From: an uncultured Prevotella sp. | Lineage (GTDB): Bacteria > Bacteroidota > Bacteroidia > Bacteroidales > Bacteroidaceae | Assembly (NCBI GenBank): GCA_900543585.1 | Contig: UQRP01000012.1 | Span: 1-59,599, forward strand | Length of the DNA: 59,599 bases | Direction of reading: 5' to 3' | Shown here: piece after piece, positions 33,812 to 43,700 of the stretch | How the letters are laid out: each line of letters starts with the position of its first letter | How positions within the stretch are numbered: position 1 is the first letter of the stretch | The notes under the pieces: generated by a model | Told to the model about the DNA's origin: nothing | Databases searched by the model: none | The model's input: the letters and a program-made list of their open reading frames with translations, nothing else | Position numbers and translations under genes: made by a program

Positions 33812-35755
33812 ATGGAAAACAACAACACTGTACAATATACCGACGATAACATTCGCCACTTGAGCGACATGGAGCATGTCAGGACGCGACCGGGTATGTA
33901 TATCGGCCGGTTGGGTGACGGTAATCTGCCCGAAGACGGTATCTATGTGCTTCTCAAGGAAGTCATCGACAACTCCATCGACGAGTTCAAGATGAATGCC
34001 GGCGACCGCATAGAGATAGACATCGAGGACAACCTCCGCGTCTCCGTCCGCGACTATGGCCGCGGCATCCCCCAGGGCAAACTCGTAGAGGCCGTCTCCG
34101 TGCTCAACACCGGTGGCAAATACGATACCAAAGCCTTCAAGAAGAGCGTCGGCCTCAACGGTGTCGGCGTGAAAGCCGTCAACGCCCTCAGCGCTCATTT
34201 CGAGGTCAGAAGCTTCCGAGAGGGGAAGGTCAGAGACCTCACCTTCGAGCGCGGCAAGCTCACAGGAGACAAGACGGAGCCGACTCAGGACGAGAACGGT
34301 ACCTATATCTACTTTGAGCCCGACAACACCCTCTTCAAGAACTACTCCTTCCACGACGAGATTGTGGAGACCATGCTCCGCAACTATACCTATCTCAACA
34401 CGGGCCTGACCATCATGTACAACGGCCGGCGCATCAAGAGCCGCAACGGACTTGAGGACCTCCTCGTGGACACCATGACGACAGACCCCCTCTACCCTAT
34501 CATCCACCTCAAGGGCGAGGACATAGAGATAGCCTTCACCCATACCAACCAGTATGGCGAGGAATACCACAGCTTCGTCAACGGACAGCATACCACGCAG
34601 GGCGGCACACACCAGAGCGCCTTCAAGGAGCATATCGCCAAGACCATCAAGGAATACTACGACAAGAACTACGAGTATACCGACATCCGCAACGGCATCG
34701 TGGCCGCCATCGCCATCAACGTCGAAGAGCCCGTCTTCGAGTCGCAGACAAAGATTAAGCTCGGCTCCACACTCATGGAGCCCGGCGGCGAGACCATCAA
34801 CAAGTATATCGGTGACTTCATCAAGCGGGAGGTCGACAACTACCTGCATATCCACAAGGAGGATGTCGCCGACGTCTTGGAGAATAAAATCAAGGAGAGT
34901 GAGCATGAGCGCAAGGCCATGGCCGGCGTCACCAAGCTGGCCCGCGAGCGCGCCAAGAAAGCCAACCTCCACAATCGAAAGCTCAGAGACTGCCGCATCC
35001 ACTACAACGACATCAAGAACGACCAGAAGGAAGAGTCGAGCATCTTCATCACCGAGGGCGACTCGGCAAGCGGAAGCATCACCAAGAGCCGCGACGTGAA
35101 CACCCAGGCTGTATTCTCACTCAGAGGAAAGCCTCTCAACTCCTACGGACTCTCCAAGAAGGTGGTCTATGAGAATGAGGAGTTCAATCTCCTGCAGGCA
35201 GCCCTGAACATTGAGGATGGCCTCGACGACCTGCGCTACAACAAGGTTATCGTGGCCACAGATGCCGATGTCGACGGCATGCACATCCGACTGCTCATCA
35301 TCACCTTTTTCCTGCAGTTCTACCCCGATCTCATCAAGAAAGGTCATGTCTTCGTCCTCCAAACCCCACTCTTCCGCGTCCGCAACAAGCGTACAAAGAT
35401 AAAGAACAAGAAGGTCATCGCCGAGGCCGACGCCAAACTCGTCAAAGGCGAGAAGAAGAGCGACTTCATCACACGCTACTGCTATAGCGACGAGGAGCGC
35501 CTCAACGCCATCCGCGACCTCGGACCCGACCCGGAGATAACACGATTCAAAGGCTTAGGAGAGATCTCGCCCGATGAGTTCGTACATTTCATCGGTCCCG
35601 ACATGCGCTTGGAGCAGGTGACGCTCCACAAGAATGACCAGGTGCAGAAACTCCTCGAATACTACATGGGAAAGAATACCATGGAGCGACAGAACTTCAT
35701 CATCGACAACCTCGTCATCGAGGAAGACCTGCCGGAGGACGAGACGGAGAAGTAA
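33812..35755 (+). CDS. parE: DNA topoisomerase IV subunit B
   Basis: A protein of 647 residues. The GHKL ATPase part shows HVRTRPGMYIGR, EVIDNSIDEF, DYGRGIPQGK and GLNGVGVKAVNALS. The transducer follows, then the TOPRIM domain with EGDSASG and TDADVDGMHIR, the magnesium-binding acidic residues. The protein is shorter than GyrB and fits ParE; a GyrB-like identity is less likely by length and the FHDEIVETMLRNY segment. It unlinks daughter chromosomes together with ParC, whose gene is not in the window. It is between the GNAT-like gene (5 bp) and the S41 protease gene (4 bp). Confidence 0.9.
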   Translation: MENNNTVQYTDDNIRHLSDMEHVRTRPGMYIGRLGDGNLPEDGIYVLLKEVIDNSIDEFKMNAGDRIEIDIEDNLRVSVRDYGRGIPQGKLVEAVSVLNTGGKYDTKAFKKSVGLNGVGVKAVNALSAHFEVRSFREGKVRDLTFERGKLTGDKTEPTQDENGTYIYFEPDNTLFKNYSFHDEIVETMLRNYTYLNTGLTIMYNGRRIKSRNGLEDLLVDTMTTDPLYPIIHLKGEDIEIAFTHTNQYGEEYHSFVNGQHTTQGGTHQSAFKEHIAKTIKEYYDKNYEYTDIRNGIVAAIAINVEEPVFESQTKIKLGSTLMEPGGETINKYIGDFIKREVDNYLHIHKEDVADVLENKIKESEHERKAMAGVTKLARERAKKANLHNRKLRDCRIHYNDIKNDQKEESSIFITEGDSASGSITKSRDVNTQAVFSLRGKPLNSYGLSKKVVYENEEFNLLQAALNIEDGLDDLRYNKVIVATDADVDGMHIRLLIITFFLQFYPDLIKKGHVFVLQTPLFRVRNKRTKIKNKKVIAEADAKLVKGEKKSDFITRYCYSDEERLNAIRDLGPDPEITRFKGLGEISPDEFVHFIGPDMRLEQVTLHKNDQVQKLLEYYMGKNTMERQNFIIDNLVIEEDLPEDETEK

Positions 35756-35759
35756 GGAT

Positions 35760-37391
35760 ATGAACATCAATATCATACAACTTATGAACACAGCAGAAAG
35801 ACACGGCACGGTAAAGGTCATCACCAGCATGATGCTCTACCTCCTCATAGGCTTTTCCACCGCTTCAGCCCAGTTGCGCTTCGACTTCGGCAAGGACAGT
35901 CCGCTGAGGAAGTTGCAGATGGCGGAGCTGGCCATCAGCAACCTCTATGTCGACTCCGTCGATGAGAGCAAGCTCGTCGAGGACGGCATCCGCGGCATGA
36001 TAGAGAAGCTGGATCCCCACTCCTCCTACTCCACGGCCAAGGAGACGAAAGCCATGAACGAGTCGCTCAACGGCTCCTTCGACGGCATCGGCGTGCAGTT
36101 CAACATGCAGGAGGATACCCTCCTTGTCATCCAGCCCACGGCGAAAGGTCCGTCGGAAAAAGCTGGTATCATTGCCGGCGACCGCATCATCGCCGTCAAC
36201 GACACTGACATCGCCGGCGTGAAGATGTCGCGCGAGGAAATTATGCGGCGGCTGCGCGGACCCAAGGGCACGAAGGTGAAGCTCACCGTGGTCAGACGCG
36301 GCATCAAGGAGCCACTCGTCTTCACCGTCACACGCGACAAGATACGCACCAAGACCATCGACGGCTACTATATGATACGCCCAACGGTGGGATATATCCG
36401 TATCGGCAGCTTCGGCGCCAACACCTACAACGAGTTCATGGAAGCCGTGACAGCCCTCCGCAAGCAGGGCATGCGCGACCTCATCCTCGACCTTGAGGAC
36501 AATGGTGGCGGCTATCTCCAGGCTGCCGTGCAGATTGCCAACGAGTTTCTGCAGAAGGGCGACCTCATCGTCTATACCAAGGGTCGCCGGACACCACGCT
36601 ACGACTACCGCGCACAAGGCGACGGCAAGCTGCAAGACGGTAAGGTGGTGGTCCTCGTCAACGAGTTCACGGCCTCAGCAGCAGAGATTGTCACCGGCGC
36701 CATCCAGGACCAGGACCGCGGAACCGTCGTCGGGCGCCGCTCCTTCGGCAAGGGCCTCGTACAGCGCCCCATCGACTTCCCCGACGGCTCTATGATGCGC
36801 CTGACCATCGCGCACTACTATACGCCGTCAGGACGCTGCATACAGAAGCCGTATAAGAAGGGCGACCAGAGAGACTACGAGATGGAGCTCGACGCACGCT
36901 ACAAGCACGGAGAGCTCTATTCTGCCGACAGCATACACTTCGCCGACTCGCTGAAATACGCCACGCTGAGGAAGCACCGCACCGTCTACGGCGGCGGTGG
37001 CATCATGCCCGACTATTTTGTGCCCCTCGACACCACACAGTACACGCCCCTCCACCGACAGCTCATGGCGAAGGGCATCGTCATGGACTACGACTTGAAA
37101 TATATGGACACGCACCGCAAGGAGCTGAAAGCCAAATACCCGCACTTCACCGACTACTTAGCTCACTACACGGTGCCGCAGGCCCTCACCGACAGCATCT
37201 TTGCAGCGGGCAAACGGCAGAAGATTACGGCTAAGGACGACGACGAGCTGAAGCGCACTAAGGACTATCTCAGCACGCAGCTCAAGGCCCTCATCGCACG
37301 AGACATCTGGGATATGAGCGAATACTTCCAGGTGATGAACGAGTCCAACCGCATCGTCAGAAAGGGCGTGGAGGTCATCACCAAGCCGTAG
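35760..37391 (+). CDS. S41 C-terminal processing peptidase with PDZ domain
   Basis: A protein of 543 residues from the ATG at 35760; the ORF extends upstream to 35634 inside parE without homology. A signal peptide or anchor (MMLYLLIGFSTASA-Q) sends it to the periplasm. A PDZ domain (SFDGIGVQFNMQEDTLLVIQPTAKGPSEKAGIIAGDRIIAVND) precedes the S41 core. The catalytic serine lies in NEFTASAAEIVTGAIQDQDRG and the lysine in SFGKGLVQ. Such proteases trim or degrade periplasmic proteins. The long C-terminal region resembles Bacteroidota carboxy-terminal processing proteases. It starts 4 bp after parE. An inverted repeat at 37436-37488 follows it. Confidence 0.93.
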   Translation: MNINIIQLMNTAERHGTVKVITSMMLYLLIGFSTASAQLRFDFGKDSPLRKLQMAELAISNLYVDSVDESKLVEDGIRGMIEKLDPHSSYSTAKETKAMNESLNGSFDGIGVQFNMQEDTLLVIQPTAKGPSEKAGIIAGDRIIAVNDTDIAGVKMSREEIMRRLRGPKGTKVKLTVVRRGIKEPLVFTVTRDKIRTKTIDGYYMIRPTVGYIRIGSFGANTYNEFMEAVTALRKQGMRDLILDLEDNGGGYLQAAVQIANEFLQKGDLIVYTKGRRTPRYDYRAQGDGKLQDGKVVVLVNEFTASAAEIVTGAIQDQDRGTVVGRRSFGKGLVQRPIDFPDGSMMRLTIAHYYTPSGRCIQKPYKKGDQRDYEMELDARYKHGELYSADSIHFADSLKYATLRKHRTVYGGGGIMPDYFVPLDTTQYTPLHRQLMAKGIVMDYDLKYMDTHRKELKAKYPHFTDYLAHYTVPQALTDSIFAAGKRQKITAKDDDELKRTKDYLSTQLKALIARDIWDMSEYFQVMNESNRIVRKGVEVITKP

Positions 37392-37435
37392 CTAAACATA
37401 GCTTTTTATTATTTTAACAGCACAAAGCCTCAAAA

Positions 37436-37488
37436 AGCGGTGCAAAGACAGGCGTCATCTCATAGAGAACACCTATCTTTGCACCGCT
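37436..37488 (+). promoter_or_regulatory. Long inverted repeat containing the -7 box of the SIMPL gene
   Basis: AGCGGTGCAAAGA at 37436-37448 pairs perfectly with TCTTTGCACCGCT at 37476-37488, and the inner flanks pair partly (AGG with CCT, GT with AC). The -7 box TATCTTTG (37474-37481) lies inside the right arm. The hairpin sits 45 bp after the S41 stop and could terminate that transcript while the same DNA starts the next one. Confidence 0.65.
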
Positions 37489-37523
37489 TCTTTGTATCAG
37501 AACAACTTAAAAACTATAACACT

Positions 37524-38228
37524 ATGGACAAGACACGACTTTTATCGGCAGCCATCATCGCCGTGGGCATCATCATCTTAGGCCTGAGCATCAAAGGGGG
37601 CATGGACAACTTCACGGAGAAAGACCGCAAGGTGACCGTCAAAGGCCTCGCCGAGCAAGAGGTGAAGGCCGACAAGGTGACATGGCCTATCGTCTCCAAA
37701 GAGCTGGGCAACGATCTGCCGGAGCTCTACGACCGCATCGCCAACAAGCAAAACACCATCAAGGCTTTCCTTATCAAAAACGGCGTACAATCCAACGAAA
37801 TCAGTGTCAGCGCACCAAAGGTCATCGACCTCTCCGCAGACCAGTACAATTCAAATAACCACGCTTATCGGTACAATATCACCCTTGTGGTCACTGTCAC
37901 CTCACCGAAAGTCGACCTCATCCGCAGCATTATCGCCCGCCAGGGCGAGCTCCTGAAGGAGGGTGTGGCCATCGTCGGCGGCGACTACGACCAGCAGACG
38001 GTGTACGAATATGTTGGCTTCAAGAAGATGAAACCAAAGATGATGGCCGAGGCCATCGAGAATGCCGAGGCTACGGCCCAGCAGTTTGCCAAGAACAGCA
38101 ACTCTAAGCTTAACAAGATTGTCAGCGCTGACCAGGGACAGTTCTCCATCGACGACCGAGACGCCAACACGCCCTACATCAAGCGCGTCCGCGTCGTCAC
38201 CACTGTCACCTATTCGCTGAAGGATTAA
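37524..38228 (+). CDS. SIMPL-domain (DUF541) periplasmic protein
   Basis: A protein of 234 residues from the ATG at 37524, with an N-terminal membrane anchor or uncleaved signal (LLSAAIIAVGIIILGLSI). The SIMPL domain is seen in KVTVKGLAEQEVKADKVTWPIVSKELG, IKAFLIKNGVQSNEISVSAPKVID and AIENAEATAQQFAKNSNSKLNKIVSADQGQF. Related proteins (YggE/BP26 types) have been linked to oxidative stress or membrane integrity, but no biochemical role is firm. It is a single gene with its -7 box inside a long inverted repeat, convergent with the SPFH gene across a 22-bp repeat array. Confidence 0.88.
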   Translation: MDKTRLLSAAIIAVGIIILGLSIKGGMDNFTEKDRKVTVKGLAEQEVKADKVTWPIVSKELGNDLPELYDRIANKQNTIKAFLIKNGVQSNEISVSAPKVIDLSADQYNSNNHAYRYNITLVVTVTSPKVDLIRSIIARQGELLKEGVAIVGGDYDQQTVYEYVGFKKMKPKMMAEAIENAEATAQQFAKNSNSKLNKIVSADQGQFSIDDRDANTPYIKRVRVVTTVTYSLKD

Positions 38229-38240
38229 CACATTATCTAC

Positions 38241-38316
38241 GGCATATGCCACGGACATCCACGACAAATGCCACGGATATCTACGACAAATGCCACGGAA
38301 GTCCGTGGCATTTGCC
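38241..38316. repeat. 22-bp palindromic tandem array B (4 units)
   Basis: Units start at 38241 (GGCATATGCC), 38263 and 38285 (GACAAATGCC), and 38307 (GGCATTTGCC), exactly 22 bp apart. Spacers are ACGGACATCCAC, ACGGATATCTAC and ACGGAAGTCCGT. This is the same family as at 7075 and 57408. It fills the gap between the convergent SIMPL and SPFH genes. Confidence 0.95.
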
Positions 38317-38373
38317 GTGAATGACGATGAAATATAGACGTTAAAGGGATGCTGACAGCATAGAATGAGCTTC

Positions 38374-39318
38374 TTACTTGAAGAGCTCCTTGATGCCACC
38401 GAGGCTGCCCATGAGATTGCTGGCCTCGTAAGGCAGGAAGACGGTCTTTGACTTGTCGCCGCTGGCCACCTGCTGCAACATCTGGATATAGTTCTTTGCC
38501 AGGAGGTAGTTGGCCGGATTTGTGCTCTGACCTACCGCCGTCGTGATCTTCTCGATGGCAGCGGCCTCAGCCTCGGCCTTGCGGATACGTGCTGTAGCCT
38601 CACCCTCGGCGCGGAGGATGGCCTGTTGCTTGTCGGCCTCAGCGCGGTTGATGGTAGCCGTCTTCTCACCCTCAGATTTGAGAATCTGAGCCTGCTTCTC
38701 ACCCTCAGAGGTGAGGATGGTGGCACGCTTGTCGCGCTCTGCCTGCATCTGCTTCTCCATGGCCTGCAAGACGCTCTGAGGCGGGATGATGTCCTGAAGC
38801 TCGACGCGGTTGACCTTGATACCCCATTTGTTGGTAGCATCGTCGAGGACACCACGGAGCTTGGTGTTGATGACATCACGCGAGGTGAGGGTCTGGTCAA
38901 GCTCCATCTCACCGATGATATTACGCAACGTCGTCTGTGTGAGCTTCTCGATGGCATTGGGGAGGTTGTTAATCTCATAAACCGCCTTGAAAGGGTCTAC
39001 TATCTGGAAGTAGAGCAGGGCGTTGATTTGCATCTGGATATTATCCTTGGTGATAACATTCTGCTTGTCGAAGTCGTAGACCTGCTCGCGGAGGTCGATG
39101 TGGTTGCTGTAGACATAGCGTCCGCGAACATAGGTGATGATAACCTTTGCCCTGTCGATGAAGGGGATGATGATGTTGATGCCCGGTTTCAGCGTAGCAT
39201 AATATTTTCCGAGACGCTCGATGATACGGGTCTCACTCTGAGGAATAATCACGATAGCCATCTTAGCGAAGATGAGCACCAGGACGACGAGTCCAATGAG
39301 AATACCTGTTCCAATCAT
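38374..39318 (-). CDS. SPFH/Band 7 membrane protein (stomatin/paraslipin type)
   Basis: A protein of 314 residues with one N-terminal membrane segment (ILIGLVVLVLIFAKMAIVII). The Band 7 domain follows: QSETRIIERLGKYYATLKPGINIIIPFIDRAKV and QNVITKDNIQMQINALLYFQI. Next come RDVINTKLRGVLDDATNKWGIKVNRVELQDI and a long alanine/glutamate-rich coiled coil (EGEKQAQILKSEGEKTATINRAEADKQ). Such proteins form oligomeric scaffolds in membranes. The NfeD-like gene lies upstream on the same strand, the classic NfeD-SPFH pairing. A 14-bp tandem repeat forms the leader between the two genes. Confidence 0.94.
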   Translation of the reverse strand: MIGTGILIGLVVLVLIFAKMAIVIIPQSETRIIERLGKYYATLKPGINIIIPFIDRAKVIITYVRGRYVYSNHIDLREQVYDFDKQNVITKDNIQMQINALLYFQIVDPFKAVYEINNLPNAIEKLTQTTLRNIIGEMELDQTLTSRDVINTKLRGVLDDATNKWGIKVNRVELQDIIPPQSVLQAMEKQMQAERDKRATILTSEGEKQAQILKSEGEKTATINRAEADKQQAILRAEGEATARIRKAEAEAAAIEKITTAVGQSTNPANYLLAKNYIQMLQQVASGDKSKTVFLPYEASNLMGSLGGIKELFK

Positions 39319-39319
39319 A

Positions 39320-39411
39320 GTTGTAAGTTTATAGTTGAGAGTTTATAGTTGCAAGTTGTTAGCTGTTAGTTGTTAGCTGTTAATTGTTAGCTGTTAATTG
39401 AAAGCTGTCAA
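39320..39411. repeat. Degenerate 14-bp tandem repeat (about 6.5 copies)
   Basis: Units such as TTGAGAGTTTATAG, TTGCAAGTTGTTAG, CTGTTAGTTGTTAG and CTGTTAATTGTTAG follow each other every 14 bp from 39320. The array lies between nfeD and the SPFH gene, both minus strand, and ends 1 bp before the SPFH start codon. Its period equals that of the repeat at 10043, although the sequence differs. Confidence 0.85.
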
Positions 39412-39460
39412 CTGACGAACCTATAGTTGAGTAGCCTTCAAGCAAAATTCTTATCATCCT

Positions 39461-39910
39461 TTATACGGGCACCACGGTGACGATGATGCTGTCGCGGTCT
39501 ACGATGCGCACCGTGGCACCTTTAGGGATAGCGGCGCCGTCCTTGGTCACAGCGCGCCACTCGTCGCCGTCGACCTTGACATATCCCGGCTTCTCCGCGT
39601 TGATGGGCTCTATGACAAGTCCCTCCCGCCCTATCAGCGCGTCGGCATTGCTCGTGCGGTCGCCATGGTTGGGATGCAGATATCGGATGGCAAAAGGTCG
39701 GACACCAAAGACACACACGGCAGAGGCAACAGCAAAGATGACGACCTGGAACCAGAACGGGGTGCCAAAGAGGGAGACGATGACAGAGCAGGCCGCACCA
39801 ATGGCAAAACACATCAGATAGAAGGTGCCCGACGACACTTCTAAGATAAGAGCCAGGACACTGATGAGCGTCCAGACAAGCCACAAGTTGGAAGTTAGAT
39901 AATCTATCAT
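39461..39910 (-). CDS. NfeD-like membrane protein
   Basis: A protein of 149 residues with three or four hydrophobic segments (LWLVWTLISVLALILEV, GTFYLMCFAIGAACSVIVSLF, VVIFAVASAVCVFGV). A C-terminal OB-fold domain follows (ALIGREGLVIEPINAEKPGYVKVDGDEWRAV, PKGATVRIVDRDSIIVTVVPV). This is the short NfeD form that partners with SPFH proteins; the SPFH gene follows on the same strand after 142 bp. The joint role is probably membrane organisation or quality control (known association, mechanism unclear). The promoter region contains a -7 box and an adjacent dyad at 39947-39978. Confidence 0.9.
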   Translation of the reverse strand: MIDYLTSNLWLVWTLISVLALILEVSSGTFYLMCFAIGAACSVIVSLFGTPFWFQVVIFAVASAVCVFGVRPFAIRYLHPNHGDRTSNADALIGREGLVIEPINAEKPGYVKVDGDEWRAVTKDGAAIPKGATVRIVDRDSIIVTVVPV

Positions 39911-39938
39911 AGTCGTAACGTTTTAATGGATTACACCG

Positions 39939-39978
39939 CAAAGTTAGGCTTTTTCTTCATACAAGTATGGAAAAAGCC
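39939..39978 (-). promoter_or_regulatory. nfeD -7 box with adjoining dyad
   Basis: TAACTTTG on the minus strand at 39946-39939. Directly upstream are GGCTTTTTC (39947-39955) and GAAAAAGCC (39970-39978), enclosing CATAC-AA-GTATG (39958-39969). The dyad overlaps where the -33 element would be, which suits a repressor or activator site. It lies in the divergent gap shared with the membrane helix-turn-helix gene. Confidence 0.6.
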
Positions 39979-40054
39979 ATTCCACGATGTTTCAAATGGA
40001 ACAAGATGGAACAAAATATCAGCAACAAGGGCCAGAAGATTGCAAAAAAGATGT

Positions 40055-40062
40055 TATCTTTG
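40055..40062 (+). promoter_or_regulatory. -7 box for the membrane helix-turn-helix gene
   Basis: TATCTTTG, 19 bp before the ATG at 40082. No clear -33 TTTG is seen. Confidence 0.55.
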
Positions 40063-40081
40063 TGGCAAAATAAAACATCTT

Positions 40082-40678
40082 ATGAGAGACGCCTACTGGA
40101 TTATCGCCGTCATGGTCTTCATCATGGTCTTCCTCTTGCTGACATACGTCTATGTCCGCAAGCGCTTTGTCAGGGAGATAGCCTACCGCAAGCGCCTCGT
40201 CCACTCCTATGAGAAAGAGCTGGAGACCCAGCGGCAGCACCTCAGACAAACCAAGGAAGAGCTCGAAAGGGTCACCAAGGAGATAGACAACTACAAGATG
40301 GAGCTGCGCACTAAGGAGCGTCTCTTGGAGGAGAAAATCAACCAGAACAAGACTTTCATCAAGCTCCTGCACCAGACGGAGCTTGAGGACAATGCCGAGG
40401 ACATCATCAAGGCCGTGCGCTTGGCTTCGGAAGGGCGCCACACGCTGAGCGAGGAGGAATGGAAGATGCTGCTGCATGCTGTCGACGAGATGTATCCCAC
40501 TTTCAACGACTCACTGATTCGCAAGATTGGCAAGGTAGACCGCCAGGAGCTCCGCGTCTGCTACCTCATCAGGATAGGCCTCACCAATCCGAAGATTCAA
40601 AACATCACCGGCCTGCCCCGCACCACCGTATGGCGATGGGTGAAGAAATACGACTGGATCAATCGCCCACAACAGTGA
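40082..40678 (+). CDS. Membrane-tethered coiled-coil helix-turn-helix protein
   Basis: A protein of 198 residues from the ATG at 40082; the ORF extends to 39926, but that part spans the promoter. One membrane segment at the N-terminus (AYWIIAVMVFIMVFLLLTYVYV) is followed by a charged coiled coil (EKELETQRQHLRQTKEELERVTKEIDNYK). The C-terminal domain has YPTFNDSLIRK, then LRVCYLIRIGLTNPKIQNITGLPRTTVWRWVKK, a helix-turn-helix. The C-terminal part parallels the DUF6377 regulator at 17088 (YPTF, then a YxLIRLG segment before the helix-turn-helix), but the periplasmic TPR sensor is missing. It is probably a transcription regulator working from the membrane; targets are unknown. Confidence 0.75.
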   Translation: MRDAYWIIAVMVFIMVFLLLTYVYVRKRFVREIAYRKRLVHSYEKELETQRQHLRQTKEELERVTKEIDNYKMELRTKERLLEEKINQNKTFIKLLHQTELEDNAEDIIKAVRLASEGRHTLSEEEWKMLLHAVDEMYPTFNDSLIRKIGKVDRQELRVCYLIRIGLTNPKIQNITGLPRTTVWRWVKKYDWINRPQQ

Positions 40679-40781
40679 TGCGCACACCCAAGGTTTGACT
40701 GATAAGGACGATGATGCTGTCGAGGCTGTCGGCCTAGAAGGCTATGAAATAGTACGGGCTGGTGTATTGCGATTGCCACCC

Positions 40782-43700
40782 TTACGACAACAGTTCAAGC
40801 AGCTCTTCCTGTGTCAGTGCATGGCTCATGTCAGTGCCCTCTAAGAGCGAGTCGGCAAGGTCGCGCTTGCTCTTGTGCAGACGCTGAATCTTCTCCTCAA
40901 TGGTATGCTGGGAGATGAGATGGTAGACGGTGACGTCCTGCTTCTGCCCGATGCGGTAGGCGCGGTCAGTGGCCTGCTGCTCGATGGCAGGGTTCCACCA
41001 AGGGTCGAGATGGATGACATAGTTGGCTCCGGTGAGGTTGAGTCCGAGTCCACCAGCCTTCAGACTTATCAGGAAGAAGGGGCATTTGCCCTTTTGAAAG
41101 TCTCTCACGAGCTTTTCGCGCTGGGCCATGGGTGTAGACCCATCGAGGTAGAGATAAGGCAGCTTGGCCTTATCCATGGCTTTTTTCACCTCATTGAAGA
41201 AAGACGTGAACTGGCTGAAGACAAGGGCGCGGTTGCCACTGTCGTTGAGACTCTCTGCCAGGTCGATGAAAGCGAGGACTTTGCTCGACGGACGCTTCCA
41301 TTTCTTGTCGACGAGGGACACGCTGCAGGCCAGCTCGCGGAGCTTGGTAATCTCGGCAAGGGTACTTACCTTGACAGACTTATCAGCCAAGACAAAGTCT
41401 TCGGCCTGACGACGGTGGACTTCATAAGTGGTCATCTCGTCAGAAGACAGCTCCACAGGCACAGTAATCTCATTCTTCTCAGGCAGTTCCTCGATGACCT
41501 CACCCTTGGTGCGACGAAGCAGGAAAGGCGAGATGAGACGGCGGAGCTGATTCTGACGCTCCTTGTCGTGGTCGACCTCGATGGGCACGATGAATTTCTT
41601 GCCAAACTGGTCGGCACTGCCTAAAAGTCCGGGATTGATAAACTGGAAGAGGTTCCAAAGTTCGGAGAGATGGTTCTGGATAGGCGTACCGGTGAGGATG
41701 ACCTTGCGCTTGGCCTGCAAGGTCATAGCCGCCTTCGACATCTTCGTGTTGGGGTTCTTGATGGTGTGCGCCTCGTCGAGACAGATGATATTCCACTCTT
41801 TTGCCGCTAACTGCTCCTGGCAGATATTGATAAGCGCATAGGTGGAGACGACGACATCACCAGCCTGCGCCCCTTTGATGGCCTCGTCGCGGTCTTCAGC
41901 AGCGTTGAGGATGGTGACGCTGAGCGTGGGCGCAAAGCGCTGCAACTCATTACGCCAGTTGGGAACGACGGAGGCTGGCGCTACGACGAGTGATGGGCCC
42001 TCGCTCTCCTTGTCGAGGAGCATGGTGATGGTCTGCAACGTCTTACCAAGACCCATGTCGTCAGCAAGACAGGCCCCAGCTCCCCAGGAGGTGACACGCT
42101 CCAGCCAGTCGTAGCCTTCCTCCTGATAGTCGCGGAGAGTGGCCTGGAGCGTAGCGGGCACCTCAGGCTGGACATTGGCGCTCTCGGCAATACGCTTGCG
42201 GAGGTCGTCCATGACCTTGCTGTGGGAGATGTTCGCCTCGGTATTGTCAAGGACATCGCCGAGGAGCCCCACTGCTGCTGATGCCATCTGCAAGTGGTTG
42301 CGGCGGTCGGTGGTAACGGTATCGAGACGCTTGAGAATCTTGCTCAGGTCACCGCTGAGGGTGATATATTCGTTCTCGCCAATCTTGATATACTTCTGTT
42401 TGCCGGCATCATGCATCAGTTCGAGCAGGCGCTGCAGGGAGACGACCTCATCCTCGCTGATGCGCACGTCGCCCTCGACGTCAAACCACCCGTTCTTAGC
42501 CTTGAAGCCGATGGAGGCGGCGCTGGCCTTGACAGTGGGATGATATTTGACTTTAGCGCCCTCAGGCCACTCCATCTCGCAAATGTCGGTATTGTCCTTC
42601 ACCCACTGCATGAGCTCTAAGAACTGGCCGATACCCATGACGACAGTGGAAGTGACGGAAGTGGGACGGAAGTCGGATTCGTCGTCGACAACGTCGAGGT
42701 CGGAGAGCTTCATTGCCAAGGCCTTGAGATGCTTGCGCTCCTCGCGAAGATTGCGCACTACCTGCACCTTATGGCCGTCTTTCTCGGCTATAGTGGTGAT
42801 GTTGCCCTCACCGGGGACGAAGATGAGTCCAGAGAAGACATGGACGGAGACAGAGAAGGAATAGCTATCGTAAGAATCTGGTACACAACGCAGTGTAAGC
42901 TTTGTAACGCCATTGACTTTTTCTAAGTCGTCGAGGTCGACCACCATATTGGAATGAATCTCTGTCTTGCCGCCAAGGGCTGCAATGAGTTTCATCAGCA
43001 GAGGTTCGGCCTCCTTAGGATACTTCTTTTGCGCAAGGAGCTGACTGTAGACATTACGCTCGAAGGACGACGGAGAATAGACGCTGTAGTCTGTAGGCGT
43101 ATTCTTCTTCAAGATGACGGAATAGTTGTCTCCACTGTTGATAGTCTCTACATTGGTACTGATAGAGAAGGTGCCGTCTTTGTCCTTGTCGATAATCAGG
43201 AAGGGCTTGTCCTTATGAATACTGACGGGCAACAGGGAGAGGTCTGAGTCGCTGGCCCCTACATAGACATGATCGCTGTCGACGAGGCCGGGAAGGTATT
43301 CTTTCTGATAGATAGAATAGTCCCATTCATTGATGGAGCTGATGAAACGCCGGTCGACGTCATCAAGCGGGACATCGGCGTCGGTAAGCCGCTTCAAGGC
43401 TTGTGGGGAGAGACGACGACCCACAGACCAATCGCCATTCTTCTTGCGCTTCTGCTGAATGGGGACGATCATCTCGTATTCCAAGAGGTAAATCAGACGT
43501 GTATCGCGCTCTACGACCTTGCCGTCGGTATCACCATTGGCAGGAGTATTCTCGTCGATGATAGCTTGCAGGCGCATAGCCCAAACAGGCCGTATGTTGA
43601 TGGTAAAGAAGATGGACGCACCTAAATTATTTGCACCGGCGTCAGTCTTAGGTACCACACCCGTGGGCATGAGCTCAGCTTTCAGCCAAGCAGCATGAGG

